A stretch of DNA of 64,000 bases from Thermoflexus sp042408815 (GTDB lineage Bacteria > Chloroflexota > Anaerolineae > Thermoflexales > Thermoflexaceae), in contig NZ_JBHOQR010000024.1 of assembly GCF_042408815.1 (NCBI RefSeq), forward strand, positions 62,001 through 126,000, read 5' to 3'. The number at the start of each line of letters is the position of its first letter. Position 1 is the first letter of the stretch. The position numbers and the translations under genes are program-made. Shown one piece after another: positions 1 through 9,055 of the stretch. The notes below the pieces were generated by a model. The model saw only the letters and a program-made list of their open reading frames with translations. It did no database searches and was not told the DNA's origin.

Positions 1-1290
1 GACGCGATCCAATCCGGTGGCGTCGAACGCCCAGCGGGCGCCATCCGCATAAGCCCCGTTCGGGTCCGGCACCCGTTCCAGGGCCACGGCGAACCGCGCC
101 CCAGCCATCCGCAGATCGGCGAGCTGGGCTTCCACCTCCCGTGCCAACCGCTCCGCGGCCTCCTGGCGCTGACGGGAGAGCCGCCGCCCCAGCTCCCCGA
201 TCTCCCGCAACAAGCCTTCGGCCTCCTCCTCCAGCGTTGCAAGTCGCTCCTCCGCGTGGGCCAAGGTCTCCAGCTCCTGCTTCGCCCGCTGCGCATAAGC
301 CAAGATCTCCGGGATCGTATCCCCGTATTTCCGCTGGAGCCGTCGGATGAGGTCGAGCCGCTCCTCGATTTGGGCCAGCCGCCGGGGGTTGAATTCGATC
401 CCCTCCCGATAATCCCGGACCGCGCGGGCCAGATCCTCCACGTGGGCGACCAGGCTCTCCATGGTCTCGATATAAGGCTGGAAGAGGGGATCGATGCGCG
501 CCAGGGCCTGAAGGGATCGCGCCGCCTCGCTCAGACGATCCAGCGCCGATGGCGCTTCTTCCTCCCCTTCGTAAAGGGCCCGATAGAGGGCATCCGCGAG
601 ATGGGCCAGCTGCTCCGCATTCGCCAGACGATTTCGCTCCTGGAGAAGGACCTCCTCCTCGCCCTCCCGGAGCCGGGCCGCCTCAATCTCCTCGATCTGG
701 AAGCGGAGGAGATCCATCCGGCGGGCCTTCTCCCGCTCGTCCTGGCGCAGCTGTTCGATCTCCCGGCGCACGGCCCGCCAGCGGGCCACCCGCTCCGCCA
801 GCGCGGCCCGCAACTCCCCGACCCCCGCATATCGATCCAGCAGCTCCAGCTGCTCCCGGGAGCGCAGGAGCGAGAGATGTTCCGTCTGTCCGTGGATGTC
901 CACCAGGATCTGGCCGATCTCCTTCAGGACGTGCAGGGGCACCAGCCGCCCGTTCACCCGGGCCACATGGCGCCCGCCCGGCCGGATCTCCCGGCTCAAC
1001 ACCACTTCCCCTGGAGGTTCCGCCTCCAGCAGGCCATGCTGCTCCAGAATCGGGGCGAGCAGCGCACCCACCGCGGCGTCCACCTGGAACAGCCCCTCGA
1101 TCAGGGCCCGTTCCGCGCCGGCCCGGATCATCTCCACATCCGCCCGGCCGCCTACCAGCACCGCCACCGCGTCCACCAGGATGGATTTCCCGGCCCCGGT
1201 TTCCCCGGTCAGCACATTCAACCCGGGTTCCAGGCGGAGGGTGACCTCATCGATGATGGCAAAATCCCGAACGTGCAGCTCAATGAGCAT
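1..1290 (-). CDS. recN: DNA repair protein RecN, 3' end outside the window
   Basis: SMC-like ATPase acting in double-strand-break repair. The visible 430 codons start MLIELHVRDFAII and carry the Walker A GETGAGKS near residues 29-36, then a long Glu/Arg/Leu-rich coiled coil (about residues 150-380) typical of RecN. RecN proteins are usually about 550-580 residues, so the C-terminal ATPase half (signature and Walker B) lies beyond position 1. The ATG at 1290 is preceded by GGGAG at suitable spacing. A small zinc-finger membrane protein lies immediately upstream on the same strand, 42 bases away, so they may be co-transcribed. Assignment is by recognised motifs and layout. Confidence 0.93.
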   Translation of the reverse strand, partial: MLIELHVRDFAIIDEVTLRLEPGLNVLTGETGAGKSILVDAVAVLVGGRADVEMIRAGAERALIEGLFQVDAAVGALLAPILEQHGLLEAEPPGEVVLSREIRPGGRHVARVNGRLVPLHVLKEIGQILVDIHGQTEHLSLLRSREQLELLDRYAGVGELRAALAERVARWRAVRREIEQLRQDEREKARRMDLLRFQIEEIEAARLREGEEEVLLQERNRLANAEQLAHLADALYRALYEGEEEAPSALDRLSEAARSLQALARIDPLFQPYIETMESLVAHVEDLARAVRDYREGIEFNPRRLAQIEERLDLIRRLQRKYGDTIPEILAYAQRAKQELETLAHAEERLATLEEEAEGLLREIGELGRRLSRQRQEAAERLAREVEAQLADLRMAGARFAVALERVPDPNGAYADGARWAFDATGLDRV

Positions 1291-1332
1291 CCCATCTCCC
1301 GTATCGATGGACTCCCGGCCTGTCCATCCCTC

Positions 1333-1830
1333 TCATCGCCAGAACCGAAGGTAGCCGATCACCGTGCTGATGGCCAAGGCCAGATAGATCCCATCCCACA
1401 GGAGGCGTGGGAGGACCAAGGGAGAGGCCAGCAGGAGCGGCAGGCGAAACGGCACAAGCCCAGCGACCAATCCCCCGCTGACCACCAGCCAGATCCAGCG
1501 CCCCCGACGCCGCCCGATAAGCCGGTGCACCATCTCCGCGACCAGGCTCCCCACCAGCGGGCCGATGAAGATCACCCAGAAGCCCACAGCGGCGACGAGG
1601 GGAGCCGCCAGCAGGCCGATCGCCGTCGCCGCCAAGGCCGCCAGGCCGTAATCCAGAGGGCGAGCGTTGAAGAAAGCCGCCTGCTGGCCGGCCACACATG
1701 CCCGACAGCGGTACCCCACCGGCGTCGGAACGGCGCACCGGATGCAGATCGGCCGCCCGCACCGGTTGCAACGCAACGCGGTGGGGATGCCGGGATGAAA
1801 GGCACAGAACAGGGTTTCCTCCCCGGCCAT
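1333..1830 (-). CDS. B-box zinc-finger membrane protein, function unknown
   Basis: 165 residues. The N-terminal 45 residues are a compact Cys/His cluster (FCAFHPG, CNRCGRPICIRC, YRCRACV) resembling the B-box-type zinc-binding domain found at the N terminus of some bacterial rhomboids and membrane proteins. The remainder holds three to four hydrophobic segments with glycine-rich turns and no rhomboid Ser/His motif that I can see. ATG at 1830 has an excellent AAAGGAGG upstream. Directly precedes recN on the same strand. A specific function cannot be assigned. Confidence 0.8.
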   Translation of the reverse strand: MAGEETLFCAFHPGIPTALRCNRCGRPICIRCAVPTPVGYRCRACVAGQQAAFFNARPLDYGLAALAATAIGLLAAPLVAAVGFWVIFIGPLVGSLVAEMVHRLIGRRRGRWIWLVVSGGLVAGLVPFRLPLLLASPLVLPRLLWDGIYLALAISTVIGYLRFWR

Positions 1831-1907
1831 CCATGGCCTCCTTTATCCATGATAGGACTTACGCCGCTGACCCCCGATGGGGAAGCCAGGTGTCCCAACC
1901 GGATGGA

Positions 1908-2735
1908 TTATCTCCAGACGATGATCCACAGGCCCATCGAAAGGGCTCCGGCGAGGGCGGCCAGGGCGTTGACGCCATCGTTATTCAGCCCTTTCCATCC
2001 TCGCAGCGGACGGGTCGGCTGGCCGCAGCGATGGATCCGGCGCTCGGTTTCTTTCCCGCACCGATCGCACCAGTAGATCCGCTGCACCGTCGCGCCCAGC
2101 AGGCTGTCCAGCAGCATCCCGAGGAAGCCCGCCAGCCCCACCGGCAGGGCCAGCCCGAGGGACCCGCCCACTGGGCTCAGCCCGACCGCCAGGAGCCCGA
2201 TCCCCAGCGCCCCCAGCCCGCCGGCGATCGTCCCCTCCCGCGTGATCGCCCCGGAGGTTCCCGGGGGAACCCGCTTCCCCCTCCAGATATCCCAGGGGGA
2301 ACGTCCACAGAGCAGCCCGACCTCCGTCGCCCAGGTATCTGCCGTGACGGCCGCCATGCTCCCAGCAAACATCCACCAGAACACTGGATGTGGAGAGAAC
2401 CCCCAGAGGATCGCCAGCATCGCCCCGACCCCCCCGTTCGCCAGCGCCTGTCCCAGATCCCGACGTCCGCCCTTCGCGAAGTCCAGGGCCACTTCCGCCT
2501 TCCGCCCGGATCCACAGTGGGTCAGCGCCGAGGAGGAGATGAAAAACGCGATCAGCAGCACCGCCCACGGCCATCCTCCGAAACCGAAGACCGCTGTGCC
2601 TACCAGCACCGCTCCCAGCCATCCGCTCTCGGCCAGCATGCCCAGCCGGAAGGCGATGCCCCCGGCGAGGCCGCTGAGCGCCAGGCCCAGGATCAGGCGC
2701 TGGGCGATCTGCCCATTCTCGATTCCGGGCGCCAT
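1908..2735 (-). CDS. DUF92 family integral membrane protein
   Basis: 275 residues from the chosen ATG at 2735. Several hydrophobic segments, the family-typical TADTWATEVG block and a late CDRCGKETERR-HRCG cysteine cluster followed by LNNDGVN match DUF92 (TIGR00297) membrane proteins. Biochemical role is not established; relatives in plants have been linked to phytyl-phosphate kinase (VTE6), so a prenyl/phytyl phosphate role is conceivable but not shown. An upstream in-frame extension to 2963 would overlap the divergent gene and is low-complexity, so I prefer 2735. Divergent from the oxidoreductase at 2868. Confidence 0.82.
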   Translation of the reverse strand: MAPGIENGQIAQRLILGLALSGLAGGIAFRLGMLAESGWLGAVLVGTAVFGFGGWPWAVLLIAFFISSSALTHCGSGRKAEVALDFAKGGRRDLGQALANGGVGAMLAILWGFSPHPVFWWMFAGSMAAVTADTWATEVGLLCGRSPWDIWRGKRVPPGTSGAITREGTIAGGLGALGIGLLAVGLSPVGGSLGLALPVGLAGFLGMLLDSLLGATVQRIYWCDRCGKETERRIHRCGQPTRPLRGWKGLNNDGVNALAALAGALSMGLWIIVWR

Positions 2736-2867
2736 TCCGTGTAGAATCTCCAGTAACCGGGCCGCACGGCATCTGGCCCGGGGATATCCGAAGACTGCGT
2801 AGTTTCCATTATCCTGAATCTTGTGGCGCTCCGGAAACCCACAGTCGGATCCTCTGGGGAGGGGACC

Positions 2868-3464
2868 ATGCGGTTCGAACGGAAGATTCAGGAGGAAGCG
2901 GCCCGGTTCGCCCGGCGCCTGCCGCCCGGGCAGGTCCTGACGGAGAAATTCCCGGTACTGCATTACGGGCCGATCCCGAAGTTCGATCCGGTGACCTGGG
3001 ACTTCCGGGTCTTCGGATTAGTGGAAGAGGAGAAACGTTGGACCTGGGAGGAGTTCCAGCAGCTCCCCCGGACCACCATCACCATCGATGTGCACTGCGT
3101 CACCGGGTGGAGCAAGCTGGATACCACCTGGACCGGGGTGGCCTTTCGGGATCTGCTGCGGTTCGTTCGGGTGAAGCCTGAGGCCCGCTATGTGATGGCC
3201 CACTGCGAATACGGGTTCACGACCAACATCCCGATGGAATACATGGAAGACGCCCTGCTGGCCACCCATTACAACGGGGAGCCGCTGACGCCCGAGCACG
3301 GTTACCCCCTCCGCCTGATTGTGCCCCGCCTGTATTTCTGGAAGAGCGCGAAATGGCTCCGGGCCCTGGAGTTCATGGCCGAGGATCGGCCGGGCTTCTG
3401 GGAGCAGGCCGGCTATCATATGCGGGGGGACCCGTGGCGGGAGGAACGGTATCGGGAATGGTGA
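2868..3464 (+). CDS. Sulfite-oxidase-fold molybdopterin-binding protein
   Basis: 198 residues, single-domain member of the oxidoreductase molybdopterin-binding family (SUOX/YedY fold). The block IDVHCVTGWSKLD carries the conserved Cys expected to ligate molybdenum, and the end contains PRLYFWKSAKW, characteristic of this family. No signal peptide or Tat motif is visible, so a cytoplasmic or partner-dependent location is likely. Start chosen at ATG 2868 because GGGGAGGGG lies just upstream; an in-frame start at 2823 has none. The electron acceptor and substrate cannot be read from sequence. It lies 56 bases before metE. Confidence 0.87.
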   Translation: MRFERKIQEEAARFARRLPPGQVLTEKFPVLHYGPIPKFDPVTWDFRVFGLVEEEKRWTWEEFQQLPRTTITIDVHCVTGWSKLDTTWTGVAFRDLLRFVRVKPEARYVMAHCEYGFTTNIPMEYMEDALLATHYNGEPLTPEHGYPLRLIVPRLYFWKSAKWLRALEFMAEDRPGFWEQAGYHMRGDPWREERYREW

Positions 3465-3520
3465 GCGGAAGGCCGGGATGGGCCTGGGACCCCTCAATAC
3501 TCTCCTCACAGGAGGGACCG

Positions 3521-5746
3521 ATGCACACCTACGCATACGGCTATCCCCGCCTAGGACGCAAACGGGAATATAAATCCTTGATTGAGGGCTTCTGGGCCGG
3601 GAAGCTTCAGGAGGCGGAGCTGGTCGCTGGCCTGGAGGCCCTGGAAGCGGAGCGCTTGGAGACCTATCGACGCTTTGTGGATCGCTTCCCGGTCGGCGAG
3701 CTCTCCTTGTATGACCCGATGCTGGACACCGCCCTGATCCTGGGGCTTTATCCGAACGGCGGGCAGCTGGAGGATTACTTCGCGCTGGCGCGGGGCGAGA
3801 AGGCCCTGGAGCTCACCAAATGGTTTAACACCAACTATCATTACCTGGTTCCAGAGATCCCCTGCGCCGGGGGGCAACCTCCGGTCTTCCGGGTTGCCTG
3901 GAACAAGCCCCTCGAAGCGTTCCGGAAAACCCCGGACGGCATCCCGTATGTGATCGGCCCGTATACGTTCCTCCGGCTCAGCAAGGGATATCCCCCGGAG
4001 GCCTTCGGGACGCTGTTCCGGGCGCTGATCCCGGCCTATGCTGAGCTGTTCCGATCCCTGAAAGCGGCCGGCGCCCTCATGATCCATGTCGATGAGCCCG
4101 CATGGGTGACAGACGTGCCGCCCGAGCACGTCGCGCTGATCCGCGAGGCTTACACTGCCTTGGGCCGGGAGGCCGATCTTCTGGTGTTTACCTACTACGA
4201 TAGCGTGGATTTCCTTGACCAACTCTATGACCTGCCGTTGCGGGGCATCGGGCTGGATCTCATCCACGGCGCGGAGAACCTGGAGACGCTCCGGCGGGCG
4301 GGCTTCCCCTCCGACCGGGTTCTCATCGCCGGGGTCGTGGACGGCCGCAACGTCTGGAAGACGGATCTCCAGAAGGCGGCGCAGCAGGTCGAGGCGCTCC
4401 GCCAGTGGACTTCCGCCGAGATCTGGATCTCCAACGCCGGGCCGCTCTATCACCTCCCCGTAACCGTCGAGCTGGAATCCCGTCTCGATCCGGCCCTTCA
4501 GGAGCGCATCGCCTTCGCCATGGAACGTCTCCAGGAACTTCGCCTGCTCAAAACCCTGATGACCGAAGGGGAGACCGAAGCAGTACGGCAATGGAATGCC
4601 CCAGCCCACCCCACCCACCACTGGTATCACCCGGAGGTCCAGGAGCGGGTGCGCCGCTTGAGGCCGGAGGATTTCTTCCGCGACCTTCCCTACGCAGAGC
4701 GATCCCGCCGGCAGCGGGAACGGCTGCCCCTTCCCCTCTTTCCCACTACCACCATCGGCAGCTTCCCCCAGACGGAGGATCTGCGCCGGGCCCGCACGGC
4801 CTATCGGGCGGGGAAGCTTCCGGAGGCCGAATACGAAGCCCTCATCCAGGAGCGGATTCGGTATGTCATCCAGGTCCAGGAAGAGCTGGGCCTGGATGTG
4901 CTGGTCCATGGGGAGTTCGAGCGCTCGGACATGGTGGAATTCTTCGCCGAGCGCCTGGAGGGCTTCGCCATCACCCAGCACGGCTGGATCCTCTCCTACG
5001 GCACCCGTGTGTATCGGCCGCCGATCCTGTATGGGGATGTCCATCGGCTCCGGCCGATGACCCTGAAGGAAATCGCCTACGCTCAATCCCTGACCGCGAA
5101 GCCTGTGAAGGGCATGCTCACCGGGCCGGTGACCATGCTGGCCTGGAGCTACATCCGGGAGGACATCCCGGTGCAGGAAGTGGCCTTCCAGCTAGCCCTG
5201 GCCATTCAAGATGAGGTCCGGGATCTGGAGGCGGCGGGGATCCGGGTGATCCAGATCGATGAGCCAGCTTTCCGGGAGCGGGCGCCTCTCAAGCGGCGGC
5301 GGTGGCCTGAATACTTCGACTGGGCGGTGAAGGCCTTCCGCCTGGCCTCCCGGGCCCGGCCGGAGACCCAGATCCACACTCATATGTGCTACTCGGAGTT
5401 CAATGAGATCATCGAATACATCGACGCCCTGGATGCCGATGTGATCAGCATCGAGGCCACACGGAGCCGGGGCGAGGTCATCCACGCGTTCGAGCGCCAC
5501 CGCTATGAGCGCCAGATCGGCCCGGGCGTCTACGACGTGCACTCCCCCGCCATCCCGACGCCGGAATCCATGGAAGCGATCATCGAACGGGCCATCCGGG
5601 TGATCCCCCCGGAGAACATCTGGGTGAACCCGGACTGCGGGCTCAAGACCCGACGGTGGGAGGAGGTGATCCCCTCCCTGCGCCACATGGTATCGGCAGC
5701 CCGGCGCCTCCGCGAGCGCCATGGGGCGGCTGTGCCGACGCCCTGA
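3521..5746 (+). CDS. metE: Cobalamin-independent methionine synthase
   Basis: 741 residues, normal length. Transfers a methyl group from 5-methyltetrahydropteroyl-triglutamate to homocysteine in the cytosol. Begins MHTYAYGYPRLGRKREYK, typical of MetE. Both TIM-barrel halves are present: the N-terminal half ends near residue 395, and the C-terminal catalytic half holds TTTIGSFPQT, the zinc-ligand region HTHMCYSEF and NPDCGLKTR. ATG 3521 follows AGGAGGGACCG; longer in-frame starts back to 3353 overlap the preceding gene and are rejected. No SAM or B12 riboswitch is visible in the 56-base upstream gap. A strong terminator follows. Confidence 0.97.
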   Translation: MHTYAYGYPRLGRKREYKSLIEGFWAGKLQEAELVAGLEALEAERLETYRRFVDRFPVGELSLYDPMLDTALILGLYPNGGQLEDYFALARGEKALELTKWFNTNYHYLVPEIPCAGGQPPVFRVAWNKPLEAFRKTPDGIPYVIGPYTFLRLSKGYPPEAFGTLFRALIPAYAELFRSLKAAGALMIHVDEPAWVTDVPPEHVALIREAYTALGREADLLVFTYYDSVDFLDQLYDLPLRGIGLDLIHGAENLETLRRAGFPSDRVLIAGVVDGRNVWKTDLQKAAQQVEALRQWTSAEIWISNAGPLYHLPVTVELESRLDPALQERIAFAMERLQELRLLKTLMTEGETEAVRQWNAPAHPTHHWYHPEVQERVRRLRPEDFFRDLPYAERSRRQRERLPLPLFPTTTIGSFPQTEDLRRARTAYRAGKLPEAEYEALIQERIRYVIQVQEELGLDVLVHGEFERSDMVEFFAERLEGFAITQHGWILSYGTRVYRPPILYGDVHRLRPMTLKEIAYAQSLTAKPVKGMLTGPVTMLAWSYIREDIPVQEVAFQLALAIQDEVRDLEAAGIRVIQIDEPAFRERAPLKRRRWPEYFDWAVKAFRLASRARPETQIHTHMCYSEFNEIIEYIDALDADVISIEATRSRGEVIHAFERHRYERQIGPGVYDVHSPAIPTPESMEAIIERAIRVIPPENIWVNPDCGLKTRRWEEVIPSLRHMVSAARRLRERHGAAVPTP

Positions 5747-5751
5747 AACGG

Positions 5752-5786
5752 AAAGGGGGCCGAAGTTTGCCTCCCGGCCCCCTTTT
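5752..5786 (+). terminator. Rho-independent terminator after metE
   Basis: Eleven-base GC-rich arms (AAAGGGGGCCG at 5752-5762 and CGGCCCCCTTT at 5775-5785) with a 12-base loop, running into TTTT. It starts five bases after the metE stop and separates metE from lipA. Confidence 0.9.
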
Positions 5787-5835
5787 GTGTTAGGATGAAC
5801 GCGTCATCGGTTAACCTCCAGAACGAGGTGAGCGA

Positions 5836-6804
5836 ATGGCTTCCACGATCCGCGAGCCCATCCCCCTGGAAGCGGCCCCGATCTCCCCGCCCCGCCTCTC
5901 GCGGCGCCCGGAGTGGTTGAAAGTTCGGGCCCCCCAGGGGGAGACCTATGAATTCGTGCTCCGGCTGATGCGGAGCAAGCGCCTTCACACGGTCTGTGAG
6001 GAAGCCCACTGTCCGAACATCGGGGAATGCTGGGGGCACGGCACGGCGACGTTTATGATCCTGGGGGATGTCTGCACCCGTTCCTGCCGGTTCTGCGCGG
6101 TCAAAACCGGCCGCCCGCTCGCCGTGGATTGGGACGAGCCGAACCGCGTGGCGGAGGCCGTCCGGGCGATGGGGCTTTCCCACGTGGTGATCACCTCGGT
6201 CAACCGGGACGAGTTGCCGGACGGAGGCGCCACCCTCTTCGCGATGACCATCCGCCGGATCCGGGAGCAAGTTCCGGGCTGTACGGTGGAGGTGCTCACG
6301 CCGGACTTCAAGGGATCGATTGATGCCCTGCGCATCGTCATCGAGGCGCGGCCGGACATCTTCAACCACAATGTGGAGACGGTGCCCCGGCTTTTCAAGA
6401 AGGTCCAGCCTCAGGATCGCTACGAATGGGCGATGGCCACGCTTTCCAACGCCAAGAAGCTGTGGCCGGAATGCGTCACCAAGTCCGGGATCATGGTCGG
6501 GCTGGGGGAAACGTGGGCGGAGATCATCGACGTGATGAAGGATCTGCGAGCGGTGGGCGTGGATATCCTGACCATCGGCCAGTATCTCCAGCCTTCCCGG
6601 AACCATCTTCCGGTGGAGCGGTTCTACCGGCCGGAGGAATTTGAGGAGCTGAAGCGGATCGGCTACGAGCTGGGGTTCCGATGGGTGGAAAGCGGCCCGC
6701 TGGTGCGCAGCAGCTACCGGGCGGAGGCCCAGGCCCGGGCCCTCTCCCGGGTGCCCCGGCCGGCGGCATGGGAAGCCGCGCCAGACCTCCGGATCCGGCC
6801 GTGA
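5836..6804 (+). CDS. lipA: Lipoyl synthase
   Basis: 322 residues. Radical SAM enzyme inserting two sulfurs into protein-bound octanoyl groups, giving lipoate for 2-oxoacid dehydrogenases. Both 4Fe-4S cluster motifs are intact: auxiliary cluster C54-x4-C59-x5-C65 and radical SAM cluster C80-x3-C84-x2-C87 (CTRSCRFC). The C-terminal RSSYRA supplies the serine ligand known in the family. SD GAGGTG precedes ATG 5836. The likely substrate, an E2 with a lipoyl domain, is encoded in the same window (13245-14495). No lipB or lplA was seen nearby. Confidence 0.96.
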   Translation: MASTIREPIPLEAAPISPPRLSRRPEWLKVRAPQGETYEFVLRLMRSKRLHTVCEEAHCPNIGECWGHGTATFMILGDVCTRSCRFCAVKTGRPLAVDWDEPNRVAEAVRAMGLSHVVITSVNRDELPDGGATLFAMTIRRIREQVPGCTVEVLTPDFKGSIDALRIVIEARPDIFNHNVETVPRLFKKVQPQDRYEWAMATLSNAKKLWPECVTKSGIMVGLGETWAEIIDVMKDLRAVGVDILTIGQYLQPSRNHLPVERFYRPEEFEELKRIGYELGFRWVESGPLVRSSYRAEAQARALSRVPRPAAWEAAPDLRIRP

Positions 6805-7226
6805 TCCGGATGAGTTCCCCAGCGCCGTTGGAGCTCCGGCGGGGGAAAGGGCCGTCTCGCTTCCCCAGATCCAGGCCTGGCTGTATCCGTCCCGCATAAA
6901 AAGCGAAGCGCCGGGGGCCGCCATCCCCGGCGCTCGGCTAAAAGGAGGAGAAGAGGTTCCGCCCGCTGCTCGTTTTACAGAATACGCCGTGGCCGGCTTC
7001 TCTGCTGGACGGAAATCTGACATTTCCCTGACGTTTCCTCGACGTCGGAGAGGATCCCCTGAGCCAGGCCTCCGGGAGGAGCCCCCTGGCCCCCTCCCCC
7101 AGCGCCATTCCCAGAGGAAAAATATATTGAGATGGGCCAAGGGAGGGTCAGAGGCCCCTCTGCTTGCCTTAGGGGATTCCCTTCGTCAGCCCACCGGCAG
7201 GATGTGAATCCACCAGGAGCGATCGC
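6805..7226. other. Intergenic region between lipA and ABC operon, with inverted repeat
   Basis: 422 bases with no convincing gene. It holds an inverted repeat at 6902-6939 (arms AGCGCCGGGG and CCCCGGCGCT, plus outer AGC/GCT). Read on the minus strand the stem is followed by TTTTT, so it would terminate minus-strand transcription; on the plus strand there is no U-tract. At 7017-7038 two near-identical 11-mers (CTGACATTTCC, CTGACGTTTCC) stand in tandem, followed by CGACGTCG, a possible regulator site for the ABC operon. An A/T-rich patch with TATATT at 7123-7128 could be a -10, without a good -35. Confidence 0.5.
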
Positions 7227-8240
7227 ATGGAGGGAGAGGTCTGGGCGGTGCGCACCGAGCGGCTGACCCGGGTCTATCGGGTGGCCCGGAAACGGGGGCA
7301 GCCGCCTCAAGAGCGGGTCGCCTTGCAGGAGGTGGACCTGGAGATCCGCCCCGGCGAGCTGTTCGGCCTGCTGGGGCCAAACGGGGCTGGGAAGACCACG
7401 CTGATCAAGATCCTCACCACCCTGCTCCTGCCGACCTCCGGCCGGGCATGGGTCGCTGGCTACGATGTGGCCACCCAGCCGGAGGCCATCCGACGTCGCA
7501 TCAATATGGTGGCGGGCGGCGAATCCTGTGGCTATGGGTTGCTCACAGTGCGCGAGAACCTGTGGATGTTCTCCCAGTTCTACGGCCTGGATAACCGGAC
7601 CGCGCGCCGCCGCATCGAGGAGCTGCTTGAGCGCTTCGATCTGCGGGATCGCGGGGATTCCAAGATGTCGGATCTCTCCACCGGGCTGCGGCAGAAGGTC
7701 AACATCATCCGGGGCTTCCTCACCGACCCGGAGATCCTGTTCCTGGACGAGCCCACCCTTGGGCTGGACGTCAACGCAGCGCGGCAGATCCGCTCGTTCA
7801 TCCGGGCGTGGATCCAGGAGCGGCCGGGGCGGACGATCCTTCTGACCACCCACTACATGCTGGAAGCAGAGGAGCTATGCGATCGGGTGGCGATCATCGA
7901 TCGAGGGCGCATCCTGGCCTGCGACACCCCCCAGGGGCTGAAGCGTCGCCTTCAACGGGATGCCATCTTCTCCATTGCGGTGACCGAGTTTCCGCATCAC
8001 GCCCAGCTCCTCGGGGAGATCCCCGGGGTGCGTCAGGTTCATCATCGCCATCATGACGGGCACCTGGAGCTGGATCTCATCCTGGAGGAGGAGGGAGTGA
8101 TCGGGCCGGTGATCTCGGTTCTGACCGCGAACGGCGCCCATATCCTGGCCCTCCGCAAACGGGAGCCCACCCTGGAGGATGTGTTTGTCAGTCTGGTGGG
8201 GCGAGGCCTTTCGGAAACCGGCGAGGAGGAGCCGGGATGA
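7227..8240 (+). CDS. ABC transporter ATP-binding protein, DrrA/daunorubicin-resistance type
   Basis: 337 residues. Nucleotide-binding subunit of an ABC-2 type exporter. Walker A GPNGAGKTT, signature LSTGLRQKVN, Walker B ILFLDEPTLGLD and switch His TTHYMLEAEE are all present; the C-terminal 90 residues are the extra domain common in DrrA-type ATPases. Its stop overlaps the next start by four bases, and two ABC-2 permeases follow, so the three form one transporter operon. SD AGGAG precedes ATG 7227. Substrate is unknown; drug, lipid or polysaccharide export are all possible. Confidence 0.92.
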   Translation: MEGEVWAVRTERLTRVYRVARKRGQPPQERVALQEVDLEIRPGELFGLLGPNGAGKTTLIKILTTLLLPTSGRAWVAGYDVATQPEAIRRRINMVAGGESCGYGLLTVRENLWMFSQFYGLDNRTARRRIEELLERFDLRDRGDSKMSDLSTGLRQKVNIIRGFLTDPEILFLDEPTLGLDVNAARQIRSFIRAWIQERPGRTILLTTHYMLEAEELCDRVAIIDRGRILACDTPQGLKRRLQRDAIFSIAVTEFPHHAQLLGEIPGVRQVHHRHHDGHLELDLILEEEGVIGPVISVLTANGAHILALRKREPTLEDVFVSLVGRGLSETGEEEPG

Positions 8241-9055
8241 GCCGGGAAGCCATGGTCCTCTTTTTGCGAACGATGATCGCGCGGGCTTACCCGCGGATCA
8301 TCGGCCAGAACCGGGAGCCCAGCTGGATCCTCATCGATATCGGATTGCCGCTGCTGGGCACCTCCGCCTATGTGTTCATCTACCGGGCTCTTCAGGCCCC
8401 TGAGGAATATATCGGCTTCGTGATCCTGGGCGGGGCCATGACCGCCTTCTGGCTCAATGTCCTGTGGTCGATGTCCAGCCAGCTCTACTGGGAAAAAGAA
8501 TCAGGGAACCTCCCCCTGTTCATCATCGCCCCTGGGCCGATGATGGGGATCCTGGCGGGGATGGCGCTGGGCGGGATGCTGGCGACCGCCCTGCGGGCCA
8601 CCGTGATCGTCCTGGCTGGCTCCCTGCTCTTCGGGGTGCGCTACGCCCCGGCCAATCCTCTGGCCCTAGGGGGGGCCTTCCTGCTGACCCTGCTGGCCCT
8701 GTATGGGCTGGGGATGCTGCTGGCCTCTCTCTTCCTGATGTGGGGCCGAGAGGCCTGGCACCTCTCGAACCTTTTGCAGGAGCCGATCTACCTGCTCTCC
8801 GGGTTCTACTTCCCCATCCGGGCGCTGGGGTTCTGGATCGGCGCGCTGGCCTCTCTGATCCCCCTCACCCTGGGCCTGGATGCGATGCGGCAGCTGCTGT
8901 TCCCGCGGGCCGCCAGCGGTCTCTTCCCGGTGGGATGGGAGATCGGAGGCCTGGGGGTGCTGAGCGCTATCTTTCTCCTTGCCGCAAAGCACGCCCTGGA
9001 TGCGCTGGAATGGCTGGCCCGACGGGAAGGCCGGCTCACAGAGCGGAGGCGCTGA
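8237..9055 (+). CDS. ABC-2 type transporter permease 1
   Basis: 272 residues with about six hydrophobic membrane segments and the ABC-2 pattern of a long N-terminal cytoplasmic stretch, a cluster of segments and a conserved LLSGFYFPIRALG turn near residue 190. ATG overlaps the ATPase stop (ATGA) and its own stop overlaps the next start (TGATG), indicating translational coupling. It likely heterodimerises with the following permease to form the membrane path of the exporter. Confidence 0.88.
   Translation: MSREAMVLFLRTMIARAYPRIIGQNREPSWILIDIGLPLLGTSAYVFIYRALQAPEEYIGFVILGGAMTAFWLNVLWSMSSQLYWEKESGNLPLFIIAPGPMMGILAGMALGGMLATALRATVIVLAGSLLFGVRYAPANPLALGGAFLLTLLALYGLGMLLASLFLMWGREAWHLSNLLQEPIYLLSGFYFPIRALGFWIGALASLIPLTLGLDAMRQLLFPRAASGLFPVGWEIGGLGVLSAIFLLAAKHALDALEWLARREGRLTERRR

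Noticed and set aside
256..2076. Very long open frame on the plus strand
   Set aside because: It is antisense to recN and the B-box gene, rich in Pro, Arg and Gln with no motifs; a GC-rich shadow.
3465..3520. SAM or cobalamin riboswitch before metE
   Set aside because: Only 56 bases between genes, with an SD and no conserved aptamer.
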